64,000 nt of DNA. Origin: Acridotheres tristis (lineage: Eukaryota; Chordata; Aves; Passeriformes; Sturnidae). Positions 41,981-57,200 of this stretch are shown here, piece by piece. The stretch's first letter is position 1; each line of letters begins with the position of its first letter. The position numbers and the translations under genes were made by a program. Below the pieces are notes generated by a model. It saw only the letters and a list, made by a program, of their open reading frames with translations, had not been told where the DNA came from and searched no databases. The stretch lies in contig CM072894.1 of the NCBI GenBank assembly GCA_037013685.1, forward strand, positions 24,551,529-24,615,528, in the 5' to 3' direction.

Positions 41981-44642
41981 AATTTTCAGCAGTCTTGTTA
42001 TCATTACAGCTGCACACAGCAGTCCTGAGATGTGAACTTTGACATTCTAGACCTGCTTTTCTGCACAGGATCATTTAGAAATAAATTGACCTATTTTCTG
42101 TCCTCTAATTTACAAAAGGAAAGGAAAAACAAATCAAGTTTCTTTCTGTATTCAAAGTAATTGTGATTTAGCAAGTACATCAGAATGGAGTTTAAAAAGT
42201 TATAGCAGAATAGAAGGATTTTGAAGTTACATTTCAGAGATTTCCTAATCTACACATGCCTAGTCTGTTAGACTTAATACTTCTACAGATCAGATCTAAG
42301 CTTTAGTGGTCACTTCAAAGTTTCCCTCTGTGCTTCACCTTTGAAGTAAGGGAATCCATCAGTTCAGCTTCTCAAAAAAGATCCATGCTTCTCTCATTGA
42401 TCTAATGACAGGAAAGCCACAGCAAGCAAACCTCGGATCAGAAGGGCAGCTCAACACAACACAGATACAAAAGAGTTGGTGGCAACAAGGTGAGAAGAGG
42501 AAAAGGAAAAGAAATCTATTCCAAGATTCTCGGTCACACTTCTTCCCACTTCCCAGGGAAAAAGTACTTCCATTTTAGAAAGCAGCACATGAGGTGTAGA
42601 GGGGCAAGGTAATGCATACAAAGTCAAACACAATCTGCTACAAGAATAAAGGATTGCATTCACATCACAGTAAAAAAAACCTCAAAAAACAAAGTTCTTT
42701 TGTTCAAAAGGACACCATTCTGTTTAAATGCAGCAAATGAGACTGAAAATTATTTAAACTTTAGGTTGCTTTGGGCAGAGTGGAAGAGTCAACAGTGCTC
42801 CCTCCTGCATCTCCACTGGTTGACAGAGAAGTTACTAGGAGCTGGAGGGGAGTAAATCCTTGAACCATTCCAAGACAATAGCAAAACCATTGCATCTGCT
42901 TCCATAGATCAGAAAACCACTCAAAAATATTCCCAGCATTTCTTCTGAAGACAATCACCTTTCAGATCAGCCCTTGGGGTTTATTCAAACCCTAGTTTCT
43001 CTACCTCAAACTTGGCAACAATTAGAAAAAGATCATTCTATTTTCTCAAATTCACTTGCACAAGTTTAGCTAGGGCTGCTCCCAAAATATCACTGCCTGG
43101 CTCAGAATGAGGTCAAGGCATTCTCCCCTCACTACTGGACTGACAGGTCCTCTGCAGCTGCTGACAGTGATGTGTGATCTGGCACTGCAGGCAGGTTCAG
43201 GACCTGTGTGAGACACGCAGCTGCCCTCTGAACGTGCCCACAGATCACCCCAGCAAACACTGCAACAGCTGTCTGCACCTCAGCCCCGTTAGAGGCACAC
43301 CTCTACACCTGCAATACCCACAGCTTCTGAAAATGGAGCTTCAAACACTTGTTCCTGTTTAATAATGAAAGGATTTTTATTTAATCTTTGCTCTGTTTTG
43401 TTTACATTATGTTTTTACACAATACACTGTAATTACAGATGTAAACCAAGCTGAGTGCCCCTATCTCCTTCTAGTCATTTCCATACCTGTTAAACCTGGA
43501 AACTGTTAAACAAAACAGATAAGGCTCACTTCTCATGTATTTCAACTAAGAAGTTATCATTATATTTTTACATCTGTCCATACTACACATATTTTTTCCT
43601 GTTTACTCCATTTAACGAGCTCTCCTTGCACTTGTGAATCTGCAATGAGAATTAAAAAGCTGTTGTCCAGGCATAGGTTACTGTTTATTTTTATCTTCTA
43701 TTACTTCATTCTACTCTTTTATTACTTTCTCAGCTTGGTAAAATTTCAAACTAAACACAAGCTGGAAGTAATTCAAAACCAAGTAGGAGACTACAGCCAC
43801 ATCTTCTATTGTGTAACATGGAATAGTTTAATGCAGCCCTGAAAAGCAGATTTCCTAAATGCTTGTTAAATTATTTCCATAATTCAAAGGTGACAATGCT
43901 TTAATTTCAGGGTAATGCTACAGCTTTATGACTTCACAGTTTTATTTAATGGTCCAATTCACTAGGATATTATGCTGTCTGCATTTGGCCCTAGGAGATG
44001 CTTCTACAGCATGGGACTACAATGCATTAAGCACATTTTAGACTCTCTGTTTAGCCTAGCCCATAGTTCTATCATCTTGCTGGAAACCTCCAAGTTGCTT
44101 TTGACGGCACACAAATTAAATTGTGGGAAATTAGAGCAGCTGGAAAACTGGCTTTCAATGAATTCTGTATTGTCTAATTCTCATTTTTATTCTTCAACTT
44201 GAAATATCCCTGTAGAACACATTCCACCCATACAAACTGCATCATTCCTTTGTGATTTAGGAGGTTTGTCACAAAACAAGATTATTCAGACTGATTAAAT
44301 TGCCAACAAGCCAAACATACGGTAAATGCTACATGAGAGAAAAAAATAACTCTCAGACCTCATACAATGCATTCATTTCATGGTGCTCCACACTGAATGC
44401 CAAATTTTATCCTGAATGATGTACCTGTAACTAAAAGAACAACCACAAAAAAGACCAGAGTTTCCTTCTTAAACACTGTAGTGATCTAAGCTGCAGTGGC
44501 AGGTCAACCTAGCTGCTCTAATATACACTCCCCTCAAACGATATTAAAAGACCAATTTCTTATCACAGACAGCTTTAATTCACTGACTCCAAAGAAATGT
44601 TTTCTGAGTCTTCTCTGAAAGCATCCCATTACTATTTTTGTA

Positions 44643-44658
44643 TTTTTTTTTTTTTTTT
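44643..44658 (+). repeat. Poly-T run
   Basis: Sixteen T bases in otherwise unremarkable intron. Confidence 0.85.
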
Positions 44659-47600
44659 CCCTGCTGGCTGATCCAGCAATGCATGCTTCTGCAGCTTGTT
44701 TTCTGCCCATCAGCTTCCTCCTGAGCTCTGATTCAGCCATGTCCATCCAGTCCAGAAGCACTGCAATGCATTCAAGGCAACTCTCAGCAGAACGACCATG
44801 CTAGATGTCTCTGATGGAAGACAAGACACCTCTTTTGTGACATCTTCCACCCTCCTCCCCCACCCTGTGCAGAAGCCCAGAGCAGGCAAACCATTGTCAT
44901 GCCAGCCTTCTTCCTATAACCCACCATTTCAGTAATTCCTTATTACAGGGTATCTTACCATAAGCAGTAAGAGATATTACTCTCCAAAAACTGAAGAGGC
45001 AGTCACTGATCTCCTTCCTAGAGCAAAATGAACACTTCTCCACTCACTGCACTTCTGACAACTCTGCAGTCCTCCCTGCCTCGTCTCCTCCTTCTAGAGT
45101 GAGTGTCGAGAGACTCAAATCACGTTTCTGCTGTTTCACATATCTTGTGATGGCTCAGACAGCTGCATGAGCCTGGCAGACAAGAAGAAGAGCCCACAGC
45201 AAACCTGCTGTTCCCCAGCTGGGGGGTGGGCATGAAACCTGCAGGGGTGCAGAATGGCAGGAGACACCCGTGTCTGAGCACTGCAGACGTGGCAGGAGAG
45301 GGATTAGGTGGCAGTAAACTTTTATTAAAAGGTAATGGCTAGGGAAAAATATCTAGTTATGTTCTTCAGTACTAGAACTTCCTTAGGAAGTACCTTAGGA
45401 AGTACCTGCAAATGTGACAGTGAAGGTGGCCTGCAGGACTTCTGTCATGATGCTCATCTGAAAAACAACAATTTCATTGCAAGCAGCAAGGCAGCTGTTG
45501 ACAGCACAATGCCTTTGACATAATATTAATATTAGAGCTTTTTTCTTTCTGTATGGTTCTGGAAGAATACCTAATGAAAATTCAAAAGAGAAACGTATCA
45601 ATTGTCAAAACTACAGTGTGCCAAAAGATCTGTAGTGTTTGAAGGATAAACTGCAAATCGTTAAGGGCTGCCTTTAATCTAAACAGTAGTAAACAATTTG
45701 TAAAGAACTTCCTATTTGTTGTTTTCTCTTGTATAAAGTCAATCACAACAGTAAGGTACAGGGTAGAGGGAATTTGACCATTTAAATTGTTGTTCCAAAA
45801 TCCTGTAGCTGCAGGTATTAAAGAGAGAATTAAGGGCATGGCCTTCTCCTATCTGTTCTTGCTTCAGCCTGTCCAGAGGTAGCCCTCCTTCTCACATGAG
45901 AATTTCCCAATTCTGTGAGAATGCAAAAGGGGCTGAGTACATGGTGACTCCTGCATCTGTGTAATTGCTATACAAAGTAAAATGAAATGGTTTCTCCTGG
46001 AAAATAGATTAAGGAATTATATAAGCAGAGCAGCTTAGATTCACATATGGAAACAAAGGGAAAGATGGATGCCACGGACAATAATACAAATGATTGTTTT
46101 AGGAACATCAATGGGGATATGTACTACATGGAAGAATAAAAATTTTAATAATTTTTAGCTGAATGAAAAAAAGACAAAATTTGTAAAAAACTGCAAATAT
46201 AATTTTGACAATCTACACATTTTATCAGAATCCTGTGTTCCCACAGCACCCAGTGCAACCTCCCCAATTTAGTAATCCCTGCATGGACCCATTCACATCC
46301 TCCTGGTGTCCTTCATGGCATCCAACTACATCCAATCATGGCTTGGGCACATACATTTGGTTCACTTCCCCACATACAGATGCATATTTGGTGTGGATTC
46401 CACAGTGTTTCTTACAACTGATGAATTTCCCTGTGAAAGTGACTTTGTTCTTTTATAGTGGGTATATAAGGTGAAGAAAACATTATGGTAATAAGGTGCT
46501 GTCTTTTCCTTTTAGATCTAGTTTTGAGGTTTTTGTCTTTCACTGTCATTGAACTGTCTCTCTTCTCCTGTTGTCAGAAAATGCAAATGAGCATTGCTGC
46601 TGTCAGGGAGGCCTATGCACTTTGAGTCTTCCCATTCTAAATAGTCCTGGATTATTTACTTTTAACCTCTCTTTGCTCAGATATCTTCATATGCCTTTGA
46701 TTAGGCACATTAGTGTTCCTGACAACCTCCTATTTCAACAACGTATTTTACCTTTAGTAGAAATAAACAGCCCTCAAGGTAAGATCCTTTTAAAGTGCTT
46801 CATACACTCTTCTCCCTTCTTGACCAATAAGCATGCTATTAAATAGTAGCACATCATCTATAGCTTTTGTCACCTTGTTTTTTCAGCCACTTCTTCAGAC
46901 AGTGGATAAGTACATTTACCCACTCTAGTATCAGCTATTCATCAGATATTCTGTGACGCTACTAAATTTCTTGCCATGCTGAAAATTGACTTTATATTTT
47001 TTAATATTTTCTTGGTTTTTTTCTCCCTGTAACATTTCCTTTCCCTTATCTCTCTCCCTCTTTGTAAAACTGTGCAATTCCCTCTCAACATACACAATCA
47101 CAATTTTCTGCTTTACTCAGAATTTCTATTCACCAGTGGGCTGCTAAAGTTGACAGGTTGCAGAGAAATCACTGCAAACATAAACACAGTAAATTACCTT
47201 ATAATGTTGGTATTTCCATATCCACATCAGACACTGGATACCTATGACCAGACACCAATATGCAAGAAATCTGGTGTTTATCTGCCCCAGTTAATAACTG
47301 GCTACAAACAAGTTTCCTATCTGAATCCCTTAAATTAAACAGGTAAAAATGCTGTTAGAAAGAAATTTAAAAAATTAAAAAGAACTTAAATTAGAATTCG
47401 AAAGAACTTTAAAAAATGTGAGTGAATATTAAGGAAAGCACTTTTCTTTAAATGTAATGATGCTGCTCATTTCTGATGGTCTGATTTCTTCTTTGAATTA
47501 TCTTTCACAGATTAAAGGCACTGTAATTCTCAGAAGGCATTAGCTTTCTGCACCTCCACTTTTAAAAACACTAAATGAGTCATTGCCCTGAATTTTCCAT

Positions 47601-49985
47601 TCCACCTCCAAATTCTTCAGCTTGAACACGTTTTGGGCATAAAAAGGTTGCTGCTTCTTGAACTGTATACAGAAAGAACTGCTAGCCTGAGTAAAATAAA
47701 AGCTTTATTTAGCCCAGGAGCCCACCTTTGCCTCTGAGGGTGAAGAGATACCCAGGGAAGCCAAAAGGTTTTCCTGAAGCTCATTCCCATTTCTCAATGG
47801 TCACAGTTAGCTGAGTGGGAAGCTGCTACTAAACCTCTGTGTTTGCTTGCATCTCCTGAATCTATCAGTTGTTAGTCTTGTGACTGGGGCTTTTTCCAGA
47901 TAGGTTTTACTCCCTCTCTTGATCTATCAGCCTCCTTGGTGTCCTGTGGCTGTTTCAAGGTGAATTCACTGCATCAGGAAAAAGCAAGCAAACAAAAAAC
48001 TCCCAAATCCTGCTATGTAATCATTTAAGTGTCCCTTATCTCATATATGATGCAAAAGAATCAATTCCTATGTGTTTTCTCTATGCCACACATGATCTGC
48101 ATGCTCTCCTGTGACAGTTCCCCCCAGCCATCTTTTTAATTTGTTTAATCTCCCCACACATGGAAGCCATCCACATTATGACCATCCACATCATTCCATT
48201 CACAGGAGGTATGGTACAGATTTATGTCACTGAACAAAAATACTTTTTCTGTTCCTTTTATGTACCTAGTGTAACAACACAGAATTTTGTATTTTGCCTT
48301 TCCCTGAATATGGGGTACTTTCAGAAAACTAAGCAGAAGCATCATCTGAAAAAAGAAGCAACTTGAAACTCCATCCCTGTGTACATAAAGTAATATTTTT
48401 CCTACTTTGCACTTAATCGATTACTGTAAACAATTTTTATGAGAATAACAATAAGGGAATTTCCCAGAGAGAAAAGAAGCTCTTGTGATTAAGGCATCCA
48501 AACCATATTTAGTTGACACAGAAGCATTAAGTTTTCCAGGCTAGGAGGTTCTGCCAGTTTTCCCCACCTCCATTTTGCTCATAACCAGTATTATGAGAAT
48601 GTCAGCAAGTTCATTACAGATAGAGAGAAAATCAGGTATATGCTTTCTGGATTTCTGCCAGATAAAGTTTATTTGAGGAAAGCAAATGCAAGGTGTTTGT
48701 CAAAAATCCTACTTCTTCAGTAGAGATAAAAAGCACTGACAATGTTTTAATCACACATATTTATATCATAAATAATAAAAATGAGCACATTTCCCATATT
48801 GAAGATCAAGGAAGGATATTCACACAGAAAGGTGAAACTCTGTTACAATTCTTAAGAGATTCAACATCGAAGGAGATACATCTTACTAAATATTGGTTAC
48901 ACTTGAATAAAAAACATTCTCAATAATTAACTATTGTGCATTGAATTAACATAATCATTGACCAATTAAATAAAAATGAAAATTTAATTTGAGGCACTTT
49001 AAGTACAAGGAGATTAAAGATAAAATATGAATATCCTGAGTCCTCAATTTTCAGTACTGAGTGTGGAGGTGATATGTGGCAAAGTAGTTCAGCTAGAATT
49101 AGCAATTTAGAAAGGGTAATAAAATATTCCTTCATCTGCACCTGGCCACAGGAAGGAAAAAAAGCCAAACAGGAGACAGTGTGGGAAATTTCAACTCTAT
49201 TTCAAATATAAAAAGCAGAAAGGGAGCCCTACCATCTACCTCCACCCACAATAAGAGCTATGTGATCTTTTCTCATACTCTTGACAGTCCTATATACAAA
49301 ACAGGACCCACTTAAGGGAAGAATTTGCCACACAAGTATGTTCATTTGAAACAATTCTTATTTTAAACCTACAGAACTGTAAAGTTAAAATGCTCAACCA
49401 ACAGGTCACCTTGTCAGGCTCTTGCTCTACTACCCATCTCTTTGGCTTCCCTTCTCCTAAAATCATCGTGCATTCTCCTCCATACAAATAGCAGGGACAA
49501 TCAAGGTTTCCACTCTATGGAATGCCAAAGGCAGCACACTTGTATGAGGGGATGTATTGCTGCCTATGGCAGACTAGAAAGGTTTATAGCTAGCTCAGTG
49601 AGAGGAGTTTAATAATAATTCCCAGATCTCACAGTCTAATAAACCAGAGAAACCATTCAATTACAAAAGAATGGTTTGGATTCTAAGTTTCTACCTCTTT
49701 AGTAAAATACAAACATCTCATCAAAAGTTATATCATGAAGTGCTATTTATAAGGTGCAGACAGTGGTGTATATATCACTTAGCAAGTCCTTCAAACTTGT
49801 TTTAAAAAATCACTTTTACATGGGTCTTATTTAAGAAAACATCTCAAAGTGAAACCTCTGTTACAAATTCCCTGCTTCTTCCCCACTACTGAGCCGCATC
49901 ATTGACGTGTCTATCATTCTGCTTAGACCACCTCAAATCAAATTAGACTTGACATCAGGCAGCCAAGTCGTGGTTAGGTCATTAC

Positions 49986-50105
49986 CTGTTATATTGCAAA
50001 AAACATGGAGTGGTCCCAGTGGTCCACTTCCATCAGAATCGATGTAGAAGAAACCTGATGTCTTCCCTTGGTGTCGGTAAGCCTCGCAGGATTGTTCATA
50101 GACAG
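49986..50105 (-). CDS. CNTNAP5: Exon B: start of the fibrinogen C-terminal-like region
   Basis: 120 bases bounded by TTTTAAAG upstream and GTAATG downstream. Joined to exon A the frame gives [10 protein letters not shown], then a segment containing [13 protein letters not shown] and ending VFCNIT. This is the opening of the truncated fibrinogen-like domain seen in Caspr proteins, where FYIDSDGSG resembles the start of fibrinogen-related domains. Two cysteines are present, and N-I-T is a potential N-glycosylation site. Both flanking introns are phase 1, so the exon is frame-neutral. The CT-rich run CTCTCTCTTTCTTTTAAAG before the exon is a good acceptor. The domain is extracellular and its ligand cannot be inferred from this sequence. 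Confidence 0.94.
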
Positions 50106-53100
50106 CTTTAAAAGAAAGAGAGAGTGATTGCATCACAGACAGACAGAACACAGACATGTTTTATATGAGTATTCTGTTAATCATTGTCATAACATACCCT
50201 GTCAGCACACAGCTGATCAGCATGTGAAATCTTACTGCATTTGGGCTGGAATCCATGCTCAAAATCAGACTTTTGTTTAAATTTTTTTGAACTTAATACA
50301 GGCTGGCTTTAAAGATACAGGTACTTGCTTTATTTTGGGTTAAAGTATGTAAATATTTAAATAAAGGGATATGAACTTTCAAATGTGACATATCTAGTTA
50401 TGGAGTGGTACACATATATTCATCCATGTATGGTATTTCAAAGACATACCTACATACACACAATTTACCACCTAGGCATACACTTAAGTCTTGCCAACAC
50501 AGATAACTAATACTTTTGCCAGTCCTCACCTTCCCTGAATAATAAGGTTAATAGGAAGCATTAAAGCCTTACCATAGTCTACTATGCAATTGAAATCCAT
50601 GGTCCCCCAGCAGAAAAACTCAAGCTCAGACATGGTCTCCAGCCTAGGTGATATTTTTATGCTTTAGACCTAATTTTATACAACCAACTCTTTCTCTCTG
50701 CTTATCAATATTCTTCTGTTGGAGTATGAGTGCCCATGAAAATCCAAGTGGTTAATAAAACAAGCACAGCAGGTCACCAAGAGCAAGAACAGAAGGAAGA
50801 AAAATCCAGAGGTCACTACAATCTTTGTATTTGAGGCATGTTATCAGGAAAGATATAACTGTCACTTCATAGGGGCAAAAATGAAAACTGCAGAGAGGAA
50901 CTCCAGAGGTATCAGACAGTCACATGTATGATCCTGGACCTTGAAAAACAACTTTAAATCTCATTTCAGGAGAGTTGATTTTTTCCTCCCCACCTGCTTG
51001 AACACTTACCTGATTATACTGACAAAATTATTCTCCACAATTGTTTATGACTGCTGTGTTGAGGCTGTAAATACAACTGTAAAGTTCCCAGTGCTTTTCA
51101 TCTGAAAGGAACTCAAGGAGCTTTGCAGATTGATGGCAAGGCCAGCACTTCCTCACCACTTCTAAACACAATCCCTGCAGAAGACAGCAATTGCTCCACA
51201 GCAGCAGCAATAGCTCCTTACTCCTACTCCTGTGCACATATGAACTCACATCCTCCCTTTTCCCTCATTCCCTTAAAGAAACTTTAATGAAACTTTCAAA
51301 AAGGCATAAACGGTGACCCCTTAAGTAGCCTTGTCTGAAGAATGCCGTAAGATAGTTCATCACTTAAATACCGGACATTTCTTCACTTCTGCCAGCAAAG
51401 GAGAACCACAGTTCTAGGGGCTCTGGTCCAAATGGGCTATGGATTAAGAGTCTCACCATTTAATCATTTGTACACTGACAAAATATGCTTTTCCCATGCA
51501 CATTTCTTGCCTAACCAGACATATTTAGCAGACAGAATATCACTGAGTGCTAAACAAGCACAGCACTATCCTTCCCAGGGTTAAGAACCGTTTAAGGTGC
51601 TCAGCACCTGATGAGACTGCCTTAATTAGCATCCATCCTATAACAAATAGAATTAGGAAAGCTTTTTCTTCACAGCCTGATGTATTCAAGCATGGTAGGA
51701 GTCCAGAATATCTCTAAATTCCCACTGTGATAGCTGGCCAAGAACACATATTAAATGCAAGTTAAATAAAATCCCCAAACCAGAACCTATTCTTCCAATG
51801 TTCACAACCTGAGGGGCTGACAGAGAGTCCCTGAGTTGCAGAAGTGCTGACAGAAGCAGTGGGCATATGGAGGTCAGGAGAGAGATGGTAACAGGCAATT
51901 AAGTAAGCAATCAAGGAATCATGATTTGATCAATTTGCAAAGTTCTTAAACTGCAGTTCACTTAGTGAATTTGCTGTCATCATCGTTACAGGACACTTTA
52001 TCTTGTCTCATTAGGGAATATGCCAATTGCTTCCTCTGAATTGTTTGCTGAGTGTTTTTGAAGACAAAGGATGGTGCGAGGGGTAGAGACAGAAAGCAAA
52101 TATGTTGTCAGTGAACTGGCACAGCAAATCTCATCCTTCATCACAACTTGTTCTTTCTAAGTGTTCTTCTTCTTGACTGTCATTTTGGCTGGAGCCCAGA
52201 TCTACATTTTTCAAATTAGTAAGGAAAGATGTGAAGATTCTGCCATTAATAATGTGGGCAGATTCAAACAGAGAAGATCTACTCACCTTTAGATGGCCCC
52301 TTTGTCACTAACTTTAGGGAAAAAAAGCTTATCTAGAGCTAGAAATCAGGCTAAGGGTGCTCAACTGGTATAAATCTGAAAGCATACACAAGCTTCCATA
52401 AAACTACAGTTATGTCTGCCAGAAGGAAATCCATCCTGGTATGTTTGCCTTTCAGTTGTATGAGAAATCCAGCACTACATACTGGGAAGTAGCAGGAGAA
52501 ATGGGAAAAGGCTATAAACCTCGAGCTCTAGCACATAAAACATATTCCATCATGATTAGTGAAAAGCAGTTTTGGTGGGCAGTTTATTTCGTACCTGCAC
52601 ACAAAGTTTCAGATGCCTGTATCTGTAGCACTTGGTACTGCACACTCCTAGACTGGAAGTGGATGGGCTATTGATTTTAATTCTCTTTTTTGATATGTTT
52701 TTCTTTATAATGCATCAAGAAGAAAATTATGCTTGTTTTCCAGTCACTGGCCGATGCCCCTACAGACATTTTGAGTGCCACAACCACTCCAAGCTCTGCT
52801 CAACTCCTTTATGGCCTGAGATGATTGCATACTTCAGAGTAAAGTTATGCAATTCCATTTGCTGAAAAAGGCCCTATTATGCCAGTAACAAAAACTTGAA
52901 GCCATCTTTATGGATCCATGAGCAACAAGACCTCTTTGCAGTCATTATTCTCTTTTTGCAATCAGAAATATCATATGAAAGTAAAAAACAGACAGACAGT
53001 CATCTGTTACTGTTAAGACCCCAGAACCTCAACTTTGAAAACTGCCTTCATAATTATTTTCTGTTTTGTGTCAGGCTTCTCTGGTGTAGATGGAGTTGTG

Positions 53101-53990
53101 TGAATTTCGGGAATGCTAGGGAAACCATTATTGTAATTGTCATTAAAGAGTCACCAACCATTTAGGCATATAATAAGGTCCCACTTTCAAAAAGCAAGCA
53201 CCAAAGGTAATGATAGGACTGTTGACAGGTGCACATATTTTAATGGCAAAGAGCATTTGTAGTAATTTAACCTTTTTAATAAAGGAGGATGAATTAAAAA
53301 ATTCATCAGTTCATTCAGAGTAGAACCCACTATGAATTTTCAAACATTATTTTAACAATATTTTAAAATTTTTTAGTACAAAAAACAAAATAAAAATTAA
53401 CGATTTTATTCCTTTCCATGAAGTATTTCAATATGTTTATACTTTTATTCCTTCAAACTTGTTTTCCTAATGTAAAATGTTCACCCAAATGGGACCGAAA
53501 CAACAAAAATAGCATTCTTCATCGGCTGTTCATGCAAAGCTTGTTTTCTCATTAAAATACTTTTTAAAAAACATAATTTCAAAAACGAAACCTTTAACTT
53601 GTCTTTTGTCTCACAGAAGCAAGATCAGCTTTCCTTCTCCAACCCTCCTAGTTTTTATTTTGGATTTCCCCCCACCCCCAATTTTGATTAACACCAGTCA
53701 CTGAAGATAAAATCATGGCTTCCAGCACCATTAGTTTCAGTGAGGCAGAAACACAGAAAATCACAGTTTAGGGCCTGGAGCCCCTGCTGTGTTTGCTGAG
53801 CTGCCAGGCAGCAGTGGCACTGCAGCTCCCACAGGCAGCAGGGTGGAGCTGATGCACGGAGCTGCATTCTGACAGTGCTGGGCAGCAAGAGATGTCAGCA
53901 GCCCCAGGAACCCACAGCACTCCCTGCAAGCTCAGCCTGGACCTCACAGCCAGGTATGGCTGGTAAAAGCATTAGGGTGAAGTACAGCAC

Positions 53991-54052
53991 AAAGCAAAAA
54001 AAAAAAACAAACAAAAAAAACCCCAAAAAAACAAAAAAACAAAAAAAAAAAC
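53991..54052 (+). repeat. A-rich tract after a GC-rich block
   Basis: About 60 bases of A with occasional C and CCCC. It directly follows a GC-richer block (about 53740-53950), a layout that would fit a retroposed copy with a tail, although the body matches nothing I know. Confidence 0.8.
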
Positions 54053-54198
54053 TGTAAAAGGTGTCATAGGGCTATTGCTGGCTACATCATGAAGACCAAA
54101 CAAGAAACAGCTTGACTCTCCAAGGTCCCCTATTTAGTAAGGCAAAAGACATCAGATATATCTGTTTTACTTGGTCACAAAGGATGTCTTTTATTGCC

Positions 54199-54216
54199 TT
54201 TTTTTTTTTTTTTTTT
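54199..54216 (+). repeat. Poly-T run
   Basis: Eighteen T bases, lying about 150 bases from the A-rich tract at 53991-54052. Confidence 0.85.
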
Positions 54217-57200
54217 GCCACCATCACTTGTAAATTAGAACACTGGATAGACCCTATGCTGACATTTTTGCTCTGTAAGGATTTTTTTTAAAGGCTACTG
54301 CTGTGTTTCACAAAGAAATTTAAAACCCTCCCAGAACTGGCTGCTGAAAGTGATGCAGCCTGAGAGCCCCATTCTCTAGAGCAAGAGCAGCTTCTCTAAG
54401 TAAGTGCTGTCTGTGCTCCTGCCTACCTGCTAGGATGGGCTGTGCTGAGGGTGTGCAGGCACTGCATTGACTGAGTTCAGGATTTCTGTCTCCCAGCCCC
54501 TCATAATCCTCTGTGAAACACATATACCAAATTTCTCCCTCAGGTATCTCTTTCAGTCTCAAGTGTCTCAAGTTAAAGTAGCTTTTCAGATCAACAGCTC
54601 ATCACATCAGAACATTTGTTTACAGCACTGCTTTACTCACTGATCATAACGCCTATCTTTTCCTTTAGTTCTCACTTTTCATCTTCCCAGGTACTTAGGA
54701 AATCATTTGTCAAATTTCGATCAGTATATTCACAAAATAAACACTTTATCCCCAGTCAGAGCAATATCACCTACGTGTTTTCTCATATTTTCTGTGATAT
54801 AAACATTCATAAGCTCAAAAATTAAAACTATGGCTCTGAAACGTATACATCCCGTGTTTTTCAAGCCTTACACTACACCCCCACAGAAATAACCTAGCTT
54901 TAAATAAACTATAAATATTCACTTTGATTGGTCATAGTTCAAGCTACAGATCCATGATTCTAATATCATTTTAATAAAACTATTTTTTGACCTTTTGTGT
55001 ATAAAAATCTTACAGAATCTCATCTCCTAATTTCTGTATCAAGACCCTTCTGGCTGGTCAGCCACAGCACACACTGGAGCTCTCTGTTACTCCACTGCCA
55101 GGTCTGAAAGGGCCAGGGTCACTCTTGGTTTGGGTCTGCAGCTGAAAATTCAGCCTTTATTCAATATGCTTCACAAGCCTGAAAGGTTTTAAATATGAGC
55201 TATCGCATCACTGCTCAGTTCTCCGAAGTATCTTGAATCTGTTAATCCAACTGTTTTAATTACATTCCTTAAATCAGAGGTGATTTTTTTCCCTGCCATA
55301 GCTGAAATCTGTAACAGAACATGGCTAAGCACAAACATTTACAAGGCCAAACTTCCTTTTTTTTCAATATAAGACCTTTTTTGTCCAGTTTTTCACAGAC
55401 TGCCCCTTACTATATTGATATCTGGCTTCCAATCTTCCTTTTGCCCTATGCAGTTCACCTGCAGTCTCCATGGCAGCCTTTGCTAAGCACAGGTTTCCTG
55501 TTCTGCTCTGGAGCTGCTCAGCAGATGAGCCTTTAGTGGTCTCAGTTCCCAAGTTCTTTGCTCTGTTTCCTTTGGCCTCTCATGTTCCTAACTTATGAAA
55601 TCTCTGCTCTCTTTCAGGCCACTTTTTTGTTTTCTCACCTCCAGTTCTACTTTGGCTAAAAAAAGGAAAGGCCATTCTTTGTACAAAGCCTTGAACTTCT
55701 GCAAATAACCCTCAAGGAGCACTCTTCAATGGTGAATGAACCTGCTGTTCACCCAGTAAGATGCACCTCTCACCTCATATTTAAAATCCTGCTTGCTGCT
55801 GGGCTCAATGTAAAGGTTACAGAGACACTCTTCAGTTTTGCTGCTGAGAAGACCAGGCAAGATAAACCTCTCTCTGCTGCACCCAGCAATTCATTACTAA
55901 TATAGATACCACCAAGAATGGTAAGTTCAAAATGGAAAGTGATTTGTTTGGTGGGGTTTTTTTTCCCTTTTTCCTCAGAGGACTCTTTCCTTTTCAGATT
56001 TAATGGATACCAAGATAACTTTCCTTGAAAAATAAAAGTAAACCTTAAAATTCCCAATATTTTGTTCCAACTGTATTCCCAATTACTTTGGAAGTTGATT
56101 TAATTGTATGAAATGTGAGCTAAGGATTCAGAATTTGAGCTGTACTAGTTATGATTACCAAAATGAAGCCTGTAGTATTCCTGCTTCAAGATTAGATTCT
56201 CATAATCTAATAAAAGCAGCTGATAATTTTCAATTTCTCAGAGGGAGAGAACATTTTATGGTGATATAATAAATAAAATACATTAAAGGGACCTAAAGAA
56301 CTTTAATTCTTGATTTCATTGGGAGGTGCTGACACTGTCCACTTCCAGCTAAAATGTAGTAGCAGTGAGTTGCCTTTATCACCTCTAAAAATTGTAAAGT
56401 CATGAAAAAATGTAGACAGAATACTTGCAGCAACATCATTTGAGACTCATTCAATAATTTTTTAATTCTCTGCACCGTAGACAAAAAGAGTAATAATAAC
56501 CCCTATAAGGAAAATTATTACTGTATTCAGAGGTAAGAACTTATGTACTGGTTAGACTGGAGGGGCCAGTAAGAGCTGGGGATTCTGCCAGGATATTCCA
56601 CTAGCCTTAGACTGACCTTGGGAAAACAGATATACACAAACGCTGAGCAGGCCAAATTAAGCATTCTGAACAAAATGCTCAGAGCTCTCGGAGGCAGATC
56701 AGAGATGACTATTTCAATCTCTGCTCGTGTACCTCAGGCCTCACAGATCTGCTCTTACAGACTGCGAGTAATAAGCAATGAACAAGAGATTTCTCTAAAT
56801 AAAAAATAAAGCAATATGCAATGCCAGGTTTCTTATTTCAACAACAGAGGGATTAGTACAGCAATGAACTCAGGGAATGATTATCATTCTCACCCTTAAA
56901 ATACAATTGTCTTGTTAAATGCCAGAAAATGTACTCTCAAAACCTGGATTGTGACAGCTCTGCTCTTGACAGAATAATGCAGTCTCTGCTGTGACGTGCC
57001 TGGATGACAGACAGGCTTATTTTTTTCCTTTTTAAAACATGTACTTACTCATCTGATAAAGAATATGCTGTTTCCATAGGTAGAATTAAAATTACTGCAG
57101 GGTCACCTAAATGGATGTTCAGGAGAGATACTCCCATTTCACCTGGTTATTAGACAATCTCCCACCATCCAAGCTAAGGCTCCCCCCAGGCAAGGGAGGA

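Larger units (their letters stand above)
39347..49985 (-). other. Intron between exons B and C (10.6 kb)
   Basis: AT-rich intron with one probable CR1 fragment (41850-41980), a poly-T run at 44643-44658 and a small 12-bp tandem repeat at 45380-45405. I see no RNA gene or coding gene; open frames up to 105 codons lack family motifs. Confidence 0.85.
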
